Shown here piece after piece: positions 13,601 through 23,321 of a stretch of DNA of 64,000 nt. The notes below the pieces were generated by a model, which searched no databases, was not told the DNA's origin, and saw nothing but the letters and a program-made list of their open reading frames with translations. The stretch comes from Hydractinia symbiolongicarpus (lineage: Eukaryota; Cnidaria; Hydrozoa; Anthoathecata; Hydractiniidae). The position numbers and the translations under genes were made by a program. The first letter of the stretch is position 1; each line of letters begins with the position of its first letter. Location of the stretch: the NCBI RefSeq assembly GCF_029227915.1, contig NC_079881.1:15225501-15289500 (forward strand), written 5' to 3'.

Positions 13601-13926
13601 CTCAAGAAAACGACTTAATACATCGTAGACCATTGAGAATAAAAGGAATAGACTAATGGCCTCCTGTCTGTGCTCTTGCAACTCCCTGACTTAAGTGTAG
13701 TTTCCTTGTTTGACCATAAGCGGCCATATTACAGGTTTAAAAGGCCTTTGCAAGTAGTTAGAAACGTTCTCAGAGCCTGGCGCTCAAGAAAACGACTTAA
13801 TACATCGTAGACCATTGAAATTAAAAGGAACAGCCGAATGGAACTTGTCGGAGCTCTTGGAATCACGTGATTTACGTGTAGACTCCAAATTAGGCCGTGA
13901 AAGGCAATATTAGAGTCTTTAAAGGT
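10652..13926. repeat. Higher-order satellite repeat, ~1,637-bp unit (9 monomers)
   Basis: The private variant 'ggtctgaccacgtag' occurs at 7438, 10652, 12291 and 13927. The last three are 1,639 and 1,636 bp apart, and the first gap (3,214) is about two units. Neighbouring variants (for example 'tccttgtttgaccataag' and 'gaatggaacttgtcggagct') repeat in the same order. Two complete units therefore lie at 10652-12290 and 12291-13926, and related blocks extend to either side. Confidence 0.8.
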
Positions 13927-14999
13927 CTGACCACGTAGCTAGGAACGTTCTCAGAGCCTGGCGCACAGGAAAACGACTTAATATATTGTAGTCCATTGAG
14001 ATTGAAAGGAATACACAGATGCCAACTGGTCCAGACTCGTTGAATCACGTGAGTTACGTGCAGTCTACTTATTAGGTCGTAAAAGGCGATAATACACACT
14101 TTAAAGGCCAGTCCACGTAGTTAGGAACGGTCTCAGGCCCTGGAGCTTAGGAAATCGACTTAATACATCGTAGTCCATTGAAATTGAAAGGAATAGACTG
14201 ATGGCCTCCTGTCTGTGCTCTTGGAACTCCCTGACTTAAGTGTAGTCTCCTTGTTAGGTCAGAAGTGCCTGTATTACACGCTTTAAAGGTCTGTCCACGT
14301 AATTAGGAACGTTCTCAGAGCCTGGCGCTCAAGAAAGCGACTTAATACATCGTAGTCCATTGAGATTGAAAGGAACAGACTGGTGACCACTTGTCGGGGC
14401 CCGTGGAATCAGGCGATTTACGTGTAGACTCCTTATTAGGCCGTAAAAGGCCATATTTCACGTTTTAAAGGTCTGTCCACGTAGTTAAGAACGTTCCCAG
14501 AGCCTCGCGCTCAAGAAAACGACCTAATACATCGTAGACCATTGAGATTAAAAGGAATAGACCGACGCCAACTTGTCGGAGCTCTTGGAATCACGTGATT
14601 TACGTGTAGACTCCAAATTAGGCCGTGAAAGGCAATATTAGAGTCTTTAAAGGCCTGTGCACGTAGTTAAGAACGTTTCCAGAGCCTGGCGCTCAAGAAA
14701 ACGACCTAATACATCGTAGACCATTGAGATTAAAAGGAACAGACTGATGACCACTTGTCGGGGCTCGTGGAATCAGGCGATTTACGTGTAGACTCCTTAT
14801 TAGGCCGTAAAAGGCCATATTACCCGTTTTAAAGGTCTGTCCACGTAGTTAAGAACGTTCCCAGAGCCTCGCGCTCAAGAAAACGACCTAATACATCGTA
14901 GACCATTGAGAATAAAAGGAATAGACCGATGCCAACTTGTCGGAGCTCTTGGAATCACGTGAGTCAACTTATCAGTTCGTAAAAGGCGATAATACACAC

Positions 15000-17690
15000 T
15001 TTAAAGGCATGTATACGTAGTTAGCAGCGTTTTTAGAGCCTGGCGCTCAGGAAAGCGAATTGAGACATCGTAGTCTGTTGAGATTGAAAGGAATAGACTG
15101 ATGGCAATTTCTCTGTCCTTGTGGAAACACGTGATTGACGTGTAGACTCCTTATTAGGTCGTAAAAGGCGGTAATACACACTTTAAAGTGCAGTCCACGT
15201 AGTTAGGAACAGTCTCAGGCCCTGAAGCTTAAGAAATCGACTTAATACATCGTAGTCTATTGAGATTGAAAGGAATAGACTGATGGCCTCCTGTCTGTGC
15301 TCTTGAAACTCCCTGACTTAAGTGTAGTCTCCTTGTTAGATCATAAGTGGCTGTATTAAACGCTTTAAAGGCCTGTCCACGTAATTAGGAACGTTCTTAG
15401 AGCCTGGCGCTCAAGAAAACGACTTATTACATCGTAATCCATTAAAATTGAAAGGAATAGGCCGATGGCCTCCTGTCTGTGCTCATGGAACTCCCTGACT
15501 TAAGTGTAGTTTCCTTATTACGCCATAAGATGCCATATTACAGGCTTAAAAGGCCTGTGCACGTAGTTAGGAACGTTCTCAGACCCTGGCGCTCAAGAAA
15601 GTGACTTAATACATCGTAGTCCTTTGAGATTAAAAGGAACAGCCGAATGGAACTTGTCGTAGCTGTTGGAATCACGTGATTTACGTGTAGACTGCAAATT
15701 AGGCCGTGAAAGGCAATATTAGAAGCTTTAAAGGACTGTGCACGCAGTTAACAAAGTTCTTAGAGCCTGGCGCACAGGAAAACGACTTAATATATCGTAG
15801 TCCATTGAGATTGAAAGGAATAGACCGATGCCAACTTGTTCGGGCTCGTGGAATCACGTGAGTTACGTGCAGTCTACTTATTAGGTCGTAAAAGGCGATA
15901 ATACACACTTTAAACGCATGTATACGTAGTTAGCAGCGTTTTTGGAGCCTGGCGCTCAGGAAAACGAATTGAGACATCGTAGTCTGTTGAGATTGAAAGG
16001 AATAGACTGATGGCAATTTCTCTGTCCTTGTGGAAACACGTGATTGACGTGTAGACTCCTTATTAGGTCGTAAAAGGCGGTAATACACACTTTAAAGTCC
16101 AGTCCACGTAGTTAGGAACAATCTCAGGCCCTGAAGCTTAAGAAATCGACTTAATACATCGTAGTCCATTGAGATTGAAAGGAATAGACTGATGGCCTCC
16201 TGTCTGTGCTCTTGGAACTCCCTGACTTAAGTGTAGTCTCCTTGTTAGATCATTTACCGACTGATAGCCTTGTGGTAGAGTGTTCGCTTTCAGTGCGGGA
16301 GGTCTTGGGTTCAAACCCCGGACGAGTCATGCCAGAGACTATAAAAGTGTGAATCTATCCTTTCTGCTTAGCGCTCAGCATGAGAATAGGATTGATATCT
16401 TAGCCGGTTGTCTAGTTGAGCGATTGCTGTGCTTGCACGACTTTCGTAGCTCAAATGGGAGCTTTAAATGTGCTAGGACCCCCATCGCAGGACCCTCGTT
16501 GATAGCAGTACCAATAGGAACTGAAGAGGCTATCCTGGGTAAATAATAGTAATAATAATAATAATAATAAGTGGCTGTATTACACGCTTTAAAGGTCTGT
16601 CCACGTAATTAGGAACGTTCTTAGAGCCTGGCGCTCAAGGAAACCACTTATTACATCGTAATCCATTGAAATTGAAAGGAATAGGCCGATGGCCTCCTGT
16701 CTGTGCTCATGGAACTCCCTGACTTAAGTGTAGTTTCCTTATTACGCCATAAGGTGCCATATTACAGGCTTAAAAGGCCTGTGCACGTAGTTAGGAACGT
16801 TCTCAGACCCTGGCGCTCGAGAAAGTGACTTAATACATCGTAGTCCATTGAGATTAAAAGGAACAGCCGAATGGAACTTGTCGTAGCTGTTGGAAGCAAG
16901 TGATTTACGTGTAGACTCCAAATTAGGCCGTGAAAGGCAATATTAGAAGCTTTAAAGACTGTGCACGTAGTTAACAAAGTTCTTAGAGCCTGGCGCACAG
17001 GAAAACGACTTAATATATCGTAGTCCATTGGGATTGAAAGGAATAGACCGATGCCAACTTGTTCGGGCTCGTGGAATCACATGAGTTACGTGCAGTCTAC
17101 TTATTAGGTCGTAAAAGGCGATAATACACACTTTAAAGGCATGTATACGTAGTTAGCAGCGTTTTTAGAGCCTGGCGCTCAGGAAAACGAATTGAGACAT
17201 CGTAGTCTGTTGAGATTGAAAGGAATAGACTGATGGCAATTTCTCTGTCCTTGTGGAAACACGTGATTGACGTGTAGACTCCTTATTAGGTCGTAAAAGG
17301 CGGTAATACACACTTTAAAGTGCAGTCCACGTAGTTAGGAACAGTCTCAGGCCCTGAAGCTTAAGAAATCGACTTAATACATCGTAGTCTATTGAGATTG
17401 AAAGGAATAGACTGATGGCCTCCTGTCTGTGCTCTTGAAACTCCCTGACTTAAGTGTAGTCTCCTTGTTAGATCATAAGTGGCTGTATTAAACGCTTTAA
17501 AGGCCTGTCCACGTAATTAGGAACGTTCTTAGAGCCTGGCGCTCAAGAAAACGACTTATTACATCGTAATCCATTGAAATTGAAAGGAATAGGCCGATGG
17601 CCTCCTGTCTGTGCTCATGGAACTCAGTGACTTAAGTGTAGTTTCCTTATTACGCCATAAGATGCCATATTACAGGCTTAAAAGGCCTTT
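15000..17690. repeat. Segmental duplication within the satellite (~2.1-kb offset)
   Basis: The block at ~15000-15560 recurs at ~17130-17690, with shared private variants ('aaagtgcagtccacgtag', 'caggccctgaagctt', 'gaaactccctgactt'). A related block around 15545 recurs near 16765. The SINE at 16254 is in only one copy, so it arrived after this duplication or was lost from the other copies. Confidence 0.7.
16254..16568 (+). mobile_element. tRNA-derived SINE with (AAT)n tail
   Basis: A single ~315-bp unit interrupts a monomer: left flank gttagatcat, right flank aagtggctgtatta, and those two join directly in the monomer at ~15340. The head has an RNA polymerase III A-box-like stretch (tagccttgtggtagagtg) and a B box (gggttcaaacccc) at tRNA-like spacing. 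The body is unrelated to the satellite. The 3' end is an AAT microsatellite (16541-16568). No clear target-site duplication was found, so the ends may be off by a few bases. Such SINEs move using LINE-encoded enzymes. Confidence 0.8.
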
Positions 17691-20600
17691 GCAAGTAGTT
17701 AGGAACGTTCTTAGAGCCTGGCGCTCAAGAAAGCGACTTAATACATCGTAGTCCATTAAGATTGAAAGGAACAGACTGATGACCACTTGTCGGGGCTCGT
17801 GGAATCAGGCGATTTACGTGTAGACTCCTTATTAGGCCGTAAAAGGCCATATTACACGCTTTAAAGGTCTGTCCACGTAGTTAGGAACGTTCCCAGAGCC
17901 TCGCGCTCAAGAAAACTACTTAATACATCGTAGACCATTGAGATTAAAAGGAATTGCCGAATGGAACTTGTCGGAGCTCTTGGAATCACGTGATATATGT
18001 GTCGACTCCAAATTAGGCCGTGAAAGGCAATATTAGAGGCTTTAAAGGTCTGTGCACGTAGTTAACAACGTTCTTAGAGCCTGGCGCACAGGAAAACGAC
18101 TTAATATATCGTAGTCCATTGAGATTGAAGAAATAGACCGATGCCAACTTGTCCGGGCTCATGGAATCACGTGAGTTACGTGCAGTCTACTTATTAGGTC
18201 GTAAAAGGCGATAATACACACTTTAAAGGCCTGTCCACGTAGTTAGCAGCGTTTTTAGAGCCTAGCGCTCAGGAAAACGAATTAAGACATCGTAGTCCAT
18301 TGAGATTGAAAGGAATAGGCCGACGGCCTCCAGTCTGTGATCGTGCAACTCCCTGACTTAAGCGTAGTCTCCTTATTAGGCCATCAGAGGCCGTATTACA
18401 CGCTTAAAAGCTCTGTCCGCGTAGTTAGAATCGTTCTCAGAGCGTGGCGCTCAAAAGAACGACTTAATACATTTTAGTCCATTGGGATTGAAAGGAATAG
18501 ACCGATGGCCACTTGTCTTGGATCGTGGAATCACGTGACTTACGTGTAGACTCCATATTAGGCCGTAAAAGGCCATAATACAGGTTTAAAAGCCTGTGCG
18601 CAAGGTTGGCAGCGTTCTTAGAGCCTGGCCCACAGGAAAAGGACTTAATGCTTGGTATTTCATTGATATTAAAAGTAATAGACCGATAACCATTTGTTTT
18701 GGCTCGTGCAGCCACGTGATTTAGCGTAGACTCCACATTACGCCGTAAAAGACTATATTACCAGCTTTAAAGGCCTGTGCAAGTAGTTAGCAGCGTTCTT
18801 AGAACCTTGCGCACAGGAAAATGACTTAATGGGTGGTAGTTGATTGAGATTGAATGGGATAGACCATTCACCACTTGTTTGGGCTCGTGGAACCACAGGA
18901 TTTACGCGTAGACTCCAAACTAGGCCGTAAAAGGCAAATCCTGGGCACATAGTTAGCAGCGTTCTTAAAGCCTGACGCAAAGGAAAACGACTTAAAGCTT
19001 GGTAATCCATTGAGATTGAAAGTAATAGGCCGATTACCACTTGTCTTGTCCCATGCAGGCTGTTGATTTACCTGTAAACATTATATTAGGCCGTAAAAGG
19101 CCATATTACACGCATTAAAGGCCTGTCCACATAGTTAGGAACGTTCTCAGAGCCTGGCGCTTAGGAAAGCAACTTAGTACAATGTAGTAGATTGAGATTG
19201 AAAGGAATTGACTGATAGCCACTTGTCTGGGATCGTGGAATCACGTGTTTACGTGTAGACTCCATATTAGGCCGTAAAACGCCATAATACAGGCTTTAAA
19301 GGCCTGTGCACGTAGTTAGCAGCGTTCTTAGAGCCTGGCGCACAGGAAAACGACTTAATGCTTGCTAGTCCATTGAGATTGAATGGGATAAACCGATCAC
19401 CAATTGTCTTGGCTCATGCAGCCACTTGACTTACGTGTAGTCTTCATATTCGGCCGTAAAGAGCGATAATACACACTTTAAAGACCTGTCCACGTAGTTA
19501 GGAACGTTCTCAGAGCCTGGCGCACAGGAAAACGACTTAATGCTTGCTAGTCCATTGAGATTGAATGGGATAAACCGATCACCAATTGTCTTGCCTCATG
19601 CAGCCACGTGAATTACGTGTAAACTCCATATAAGGCCGAAAAAGGCCAAAATGCATGCCTTAAAGGCCTGTGTACAAAGTTAGCAGCCTTTTCAGGGCCT
19701 GGCGCTCAAGAAAACGACTTCAGACATCGTTGTCCATTGAGATTAAAAGGAAAAGACTGATGGCACTTGTCTGGGCTCGTGGAATCACGTGATTTACGTG
19801 TAGACTCCTTGTTAGGCCGTAAAAGGCCATATTACACGCTTTAAAGGTCTGTCCACTGAGTTAGGGTCGTTCTCAGACCCTGGCGCTCAAGAAAACGAAT
19901 CAATACATCGTAGACCATTGAGATTAAAAGGAATAGACTGATGGCACCTTGTGCGTGCTCGTGGAACTCCCTGACTTAAGTGTAGTCTCCTTACTAGGCC
20001 ATAAGAGGCCCTATTACACGCTTTAAAAGTCTGTCCACGTATTCATAAGCGTTCTCAGAGCGTGGCGCTCAAAAAAACGACTTAATACATTGTAGTCCAT
20101 TGAGATTGAAAGGAATAGACTGATGGCCACTTGTCTGGGGTCGTGGAATCACGTGATTTACGTGTAGACTCCTTATTAGGCCGTAAAAGGCCATAATACA
20201 CGTCATAAAGGCCTGTCCACGTAGTTAGGAACGTTCTTAGAGCCTGGCGCTTAGGAAAGCAACTTAATACAATGTAGTAGATTGAGATTGAAAGGAATTG
20301 ACCGATAGCCACTTGTCTGGGGTCGTGGAATCACGTGATTTACGTGTAGACTCCTTATTAGGCCGTAAAAGGCCATAATACACGTCATAAAGGCCTGTCC
20401 ACGTAGTTAGCAGTGTTGTTAGAGCCTGGCGCACAGGAAAATGACTTAATGCTTGTTAGTCCATTTAGATTGAGTGGGATAGACCGATCACCACTTGTTT
20501 GGGCTCGTGGAATCACGTTATTTACGCATAGACTTCAAATTAGGCCGTAAAAGGCGATAATGAACACTTTAAAGGCATGTGTAATTAGTTAGAAACGTTC

Positions 20601-21160
20601 TCAGAGCCTGGCGCTTACGAAAGCGACTTATTACATCGTAGTCCATTGAGATTGAAAGTACTAGGCGGATGACCAATTGTCTTGGCTCATGCAGCCCCGT
20701 GACTTGCGTGTAGTCTCCTTATTCGGCCGTAAAAAGCGATAATACACACTGTAAAGGCCTGTCCACGTAGTTAGGAACGTTTTCAGAGCCTGGCGCTTAA
20801 GAAAGCGACTTAATACTTCGTAGTCCATTGAGATTGAAAGGAATAGACTGATGGCCACTTGTCTGGGCTCGTGGAATCACGTGATTTACGTGTAGACTCC
20901 TTAGTAAGCTGTAAATGGCCATATTACACACTTTAAAGGCCTGTGCACGTAGTTAGCAGCGTTTTTAGAGCCTGTCGCTCAATAAAATGACTTAATACAT
21001 CGTCGTCCATTGAGATTGAGAGGAATAGGCCGATGATCACTTGTCTGGGATCGTGGAATCACGTTATTTACGTGTAGACTCCATATTAGGCCGTAAAAGG
21101 CCATATTAACCCTTTAAAGGTCTGTCCACGTAGTTAGGAACGTTCTTAGAGCCTGGCGCA

Positions 21161-21542
21161 AGCTAGATTAGTACACCCGCATGAGTACAGTGTTGCTTTT
21201 CGACGGTCAAAACCCTATTAAAAAACGCTACTTTTAGACCCCCTAAAAAAGCTGTGACGTCACAGATTTCATCATACCTCAAATAAGTAAACAAGTCACG
21301 TGATATTCAACAAATTTGCTGACATCATCAAAAATGACGGCACTTGACAAAAACTGCTGACATCAACAAATCTGTTTAAGTAGGGGAAATTCCCTACTCA
21401 AATTGCGACCGCTGTTAGTTGAAGTCTGAATGTACTTATAATAAAAGAGAAATGAGTTGGTTCAAGAATGGAATTAGTAAATTATATAGCGCCGTCTCAG
21501 CGCCAGAAGCAGCAACTCGACTACAGAGCGTGCGTGAAACTG
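21161..21542. repeat. Element A left terminal inverted repeat
   Basis: About 380 bp matching the reverse complement of 38099-38480 with small indels. It contains the palindromic TGACGTCA site (21255-21262), an E-box CACGTG (21297-21302), an acttataataaaagag start-proximal motif, and the first codons of the ankyrin gene. Compared with the right copy, 18 bp inside the coding part are missing (in frame), and ~17 bp near 21350 are extra. Confidence 0.92.
21255..21451 (+). promoter_or_regulatory. TIR promoter region (CRE/ATF site, E-box, TATAATAAA)
   Basis: TGACGTCA at 21255, embedded in CTGTGACGTCACAG, matches the CREB/ATF consensus. CACGTG lies at 21297, and TATAATAAA ends about 8 bases before the start codon at 21452. 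The same three elements occur in all four TIRs of both elements: CRE sites at 21255, 38379, 41909 and 59744. They would drive the two terminal genes inward. That these are used by host factors is inference. Confidence 0.55.
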
Positions 21543-22276
21543 CGTCTTTATTATACCACAAGGCTAAGGAGAGGCTTGGTTACGGTCAAGCCTTGAAAGC
21601 CACCGTTGAAGACGCTGCTGTGGAAGAAGTGGATCACATCGAGATTGTTAAGCTGTGCAAAGAGTGGGGTGCAACGAACTTTAATTGGGGTATTAATAAT
21701 GCAGCTAAAAATGGTCACATCGAGATTGTTAAGCTGTGCAAAGAGTGGGGTGCGACAGACTTTGATTGGGCCATGAAAATTGCAGCTGAAAATGGTCACA
21801 TCGAGATTGTTAAGCTGTGCAAAGAGTGGGGTGCGAAGAACTTTAATTTGGCTCTAGAAAGAGCAGCTCTCAATGGTCACATCGAGATTGTTAAGCTGTG
21901 CAAAGAGGGGGGTGCGACGGACTTTGATTGGGCCATGAAACTTGCAGCTGGAAATGGTCACATCGAGATTGTTAAGCTGTGCAAAGAGGGGGGTGCGACG
22001 GACTTTGATTGGGCTCTAGAAATTGCAGCTGAAAATGGTCACATCGAGATTGTCAAGCTGTGCAAAGAGTGGGGTGCGACGGACTTTGATTGGGCTCTAG
22101 AAGGAGCAGCTCTCAATGGTCACTTCGAGATTGTTGTATTGCTGCGTGGTTTTGATGTCATTCATAATGAATTGCTGCGACATCATCACAAGCGCAATTT
22201 TTATGTAAAAATATGGAATGAGGTAATGCCAGTGGCGTGGCATCCGGATCGATATTGGAATTGGTGTTTTAGATGA
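21452..22276 (+). CDS. Gene A: ankyrin-type repeat protein (3' end frameshifted)
   Basis: I chose the ATG at 21452 (MSWFKN), because the same start follows the same motif in the polymerase gene and in element B. The N-terminal ~35 residues are encoded in the TIR. Then come six near-identical 27-residue units of the form NGHIEIVKLCKEWGATDFDW plus AM-x-x-AAE, and a conserved end domain with RGFDVIH, LLRHHHKRNFY and AWHPDR-x-WNWC. The unit is shorter than the 33-residue ankyrin consensus but has its G-H-x-E-I-V-K core; similar repeats occur in large DNA virus host-interaction proteins. One extra T near 22269 ends the frame about 10 codons early; the original stop would be near 22305. Likely role: accessory/host-range (inference). 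Confidence 0.8.
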   Translation: MSWFKNGISKLYSAVSAPEAATRLQSVRETASLLYHKAKERLGYGQALKATVEDAAVEEVDHIEIVKLCKEWGATNFNWGINNAAKNGHIEIVKLCKEWGATDFDWAMKIAAENGHIEIVKLCKEWGAKNFNLALERAALNGHIEIVKLCKEGGATDFDWAMKLAAGNGHIEIVKLCKEGGATDFDWALEIAAENGHIEIVKLCKEWGATDFDWALEGAALNGHFEIVVLLRGFDVIHNELLRHHHKRNFYVKIWNEVMPVAWHPDRYWNWCFR

Positions 22277-22363
22277 GGAAGAAAAGCGCGAGATATCTAA
22301 ATTATAAAAGTAATGTCCAGTATTTTGATCCTGGTTGAGGTTTAAAAAATCTATAATAAAGAG

Positions 22364-22705
22364 ATGCCTTTCCTATCTGCAGAACAATTTGATGCCTTGA
22401 AATCAGAACACGAGAGCATTATGAAGTGGCGTGATGTTCCCACTGGAATCATATTCAAAATTGAGTATGTTCAAGAGATCAAGACCAAAAAAGGTGATGC
22501 AACTGTCATCACATTGATCGATTGCGATGGTGAACGATTTCGAGCATGGGCAACGAGTGTGCTGAGAGAAGCTTTGATAGGTCGAACAGGTCAGATGTTC
22601 ATCAAATCACTGGGAAAGAAACAATCTACGAAGAATCCTGGTCAATTTTACTATGATTACGACCTTGTGGAAGCCTATGATGGACTAGACGAGCATCCAA
22701 AATGA
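22364..22705 (+). CDS. Gene B: small conserved protein, OB-fold-like
   Basis: 113 residues, intact here and in element B (58208-58528), with only the C-terminal tail differing. The start is set by tctataataaagagATG. Alternating hydrophobic strands around GDATVITLID, GERFRAWATSVLREAL and a basic tail segment (SLGKKQSTKNPGQFYYDYD) look like a small OB-fold or ssDNA-binding fold. That is a guess from pattern only; I do not recognise the family. It sits between the ankyrin gene and small gene C, on the same strand, so it may be an early replication or accessory factor. A strong hairpin follows its stop. Confidence 0.65.
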   Translation: MPFLSAEQFDALKSEHESIMKWRDVPTGIIFKIEYVQEIKTKKGDATVITLIDCDGERFRAWATSVLREALIGRTGQMFIKSLGKKQSTKNPGQFYYDYDLVEAYDGLDEHPK

Positions 22706-22742
22706 CTTTGGTATACCAGCAAGACAAAAAGTAGTGAGGATC

Positions 22743-22768
22743 TTTTGTGACTGGAGACAGTCACAAAA
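22743..22768. terminator. Hairpin after gene B, with AATAAA next to it
   Basis: A perfect 11-bp stem TTTTGTGACTG/CAGTCACAAAA with a 4-base loop (gaga), followed directly by AATAAA. The same stem with loop tctc follows gene B in element B (58172-58197). A transcript-end or processing signal is inferred. Confidence 0.6.
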
Positions 22769-22839
22769 AATAAACCATGAGCACACTGAAAATTGTTGCG
22801 GATAGCGACAAAAAAAAAACAAAAACGCTGGTATAATAT

Positions 22840-23064
22840 ATGTCAAGCAACGACCGAAGGCACAAAAAGATAGCGCTAGATTGGTACGGAGAATTTATGA
22901 TGGTAACGTTATTTGGAGGTGTGGGAGCTGCCCTATTCCTCACCTCTACCGCACTTGTGATGAAAAGTGAGAAAGAAGAAGAGTGCGAGAGGGCTATCAA
23001 CGATCTAGTAGAGAGACTTGAAGAACTAGAAGAAACAAATGGACAAACTGCGACAAGTAGCTAA
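22840..23064 (+). CDS. Gene C: small single-pass membrane protein
   Basis: 74 residues: a basic N-terminus (SSNDRRHKK), one hydrophobic span at ~residues 18-42 (MVTLFGGVGAALFLTSTALV), then a glutamate-rich coiled-coil tail (ERAINDLVERLEELEE). The start follows ggtataatat. Its last 26 bases overlap the start of gene D in another frame. A 19-codon ORF at 22777-22836, right after AATAAACC, precedes it and may be a leader or an older 5' end broken in its A10 run. Gene C is absent from element B, where B and D are directly adjacent, so it is dispensable or was lost. Unknown function. Confidence 0.6.
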   Translation: MSSNDRRHKKIALDWYGEFMMVTLFGGVGAALFLTSTALVMKSEKEEECERAINDLVERLEELEETNGQTATSS

Positions 23065-23299
23065 AGCCTTAGGTCTCAAAGGGTACTCTATGTTGAAGCG
23101 AGCAGACCTTGTTAAAGCCATACGCAAAGTCAAGTGTAAGGATGCGTCGACACAAACGGACGGACCGTACTGCGAGCCTTTTGTTAAAATTGCATGGCAG
23201 AAAAATCTAGCTCAATATTTGAGGGATCTCGCTCAGCGACATGCCGTACATGATGGCGACTTGCTCATAGATCAAGATACAGGAGAAGTGATCGTCTAG
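23039..23299 (+). CDS. Gene D: Rho-N/SAP-like small protein
   Basis: 86 residues. The N-terminus (MDKLRQVAKALGLKGYSMLK, then RADLVKAIRK) fits the helix-loop-helix pattern of Rho-N/SAP-type nucleic-acid-binding motifs. A cysteine-containing middle (PYCEP; PYCEPCAK in element B) and an acidic C-terminus follow. In DNA viruses such proteins often bind or compact genomic DNA; that role is inferred. It overlaps gene C and converges on gene E, with a hairpin at 23294-23321 between them. The copy in element B has one nonsense codon. Confidence 0.65.
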   Translation: MDKLRQVAKALGLKGYSMLKRADLVKAIRKVKCKDASTQTDGPYCEPFVKIAWQKNLAQYLRDLAQRHAVHDGDLLIDQDTGEVIV

Positions 23300-23321
23300 T
23301 ATGTTGACCAACATATTAGAC
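23294..23321. terminator. Hairpin between convergent genes D and E
   Basis: Stem GTCTAGTATGTTG paired with CAACATATTAGAC (one G-T pair), overlapping the stop codons of D (+) and E (-). A bidirectional transcript-end signal is inferred. Confidence 0.55.

Larger units (their letters stand above)
4377..21155. repeat. ~181-bp satellite array, left block
   Basis: Around 90 tandem monomers of about 181 bp (measured between successive 'cacgtag' boxes: 4896, 5078, 5259). A typical unit runs: cacgtagttaggaacgtt, gagcctggcgctcaagaaaa, cttaatacatcgtagtcc, attgagattgaaaggaatag, then tggaatcacgtgatttacgt and ttattaggccgtaaaaggcc. An E-box CACGTG within atcacgtgat recurs in most monomers. Monomers from 4377 to ~18300 are alike and show higher-order structure. 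Those from ~18300 onward are more diverged and continue in the same diverged state beyond both Polintons. Short minus-strand ORFs recur because monomers are alike; 181 is not divisible by 3, so they cannot read through. Confidence 0.95.

Noticed and set aside
10652-15900. CRISPR array
   Set aside because: Repeats are contiguous 181-bp satellite units with no unique spacers of even length, in a eukaryotic context.
7401-15908. Repeated 65-69-codon minus-strand ORFs (MCIIAFYDLISRL... type) as a gene family
   Set aside because: They are the satellite monomer read in one frame; 181 bp is not divisible by 3 and changes do not spare third positions.
16265-16325. Functional tRNA gene
   Set aside because: A and B boxes are present, but the cloverleaf arms are not complete and the unit goes on to a SINE body with an AAT tail.
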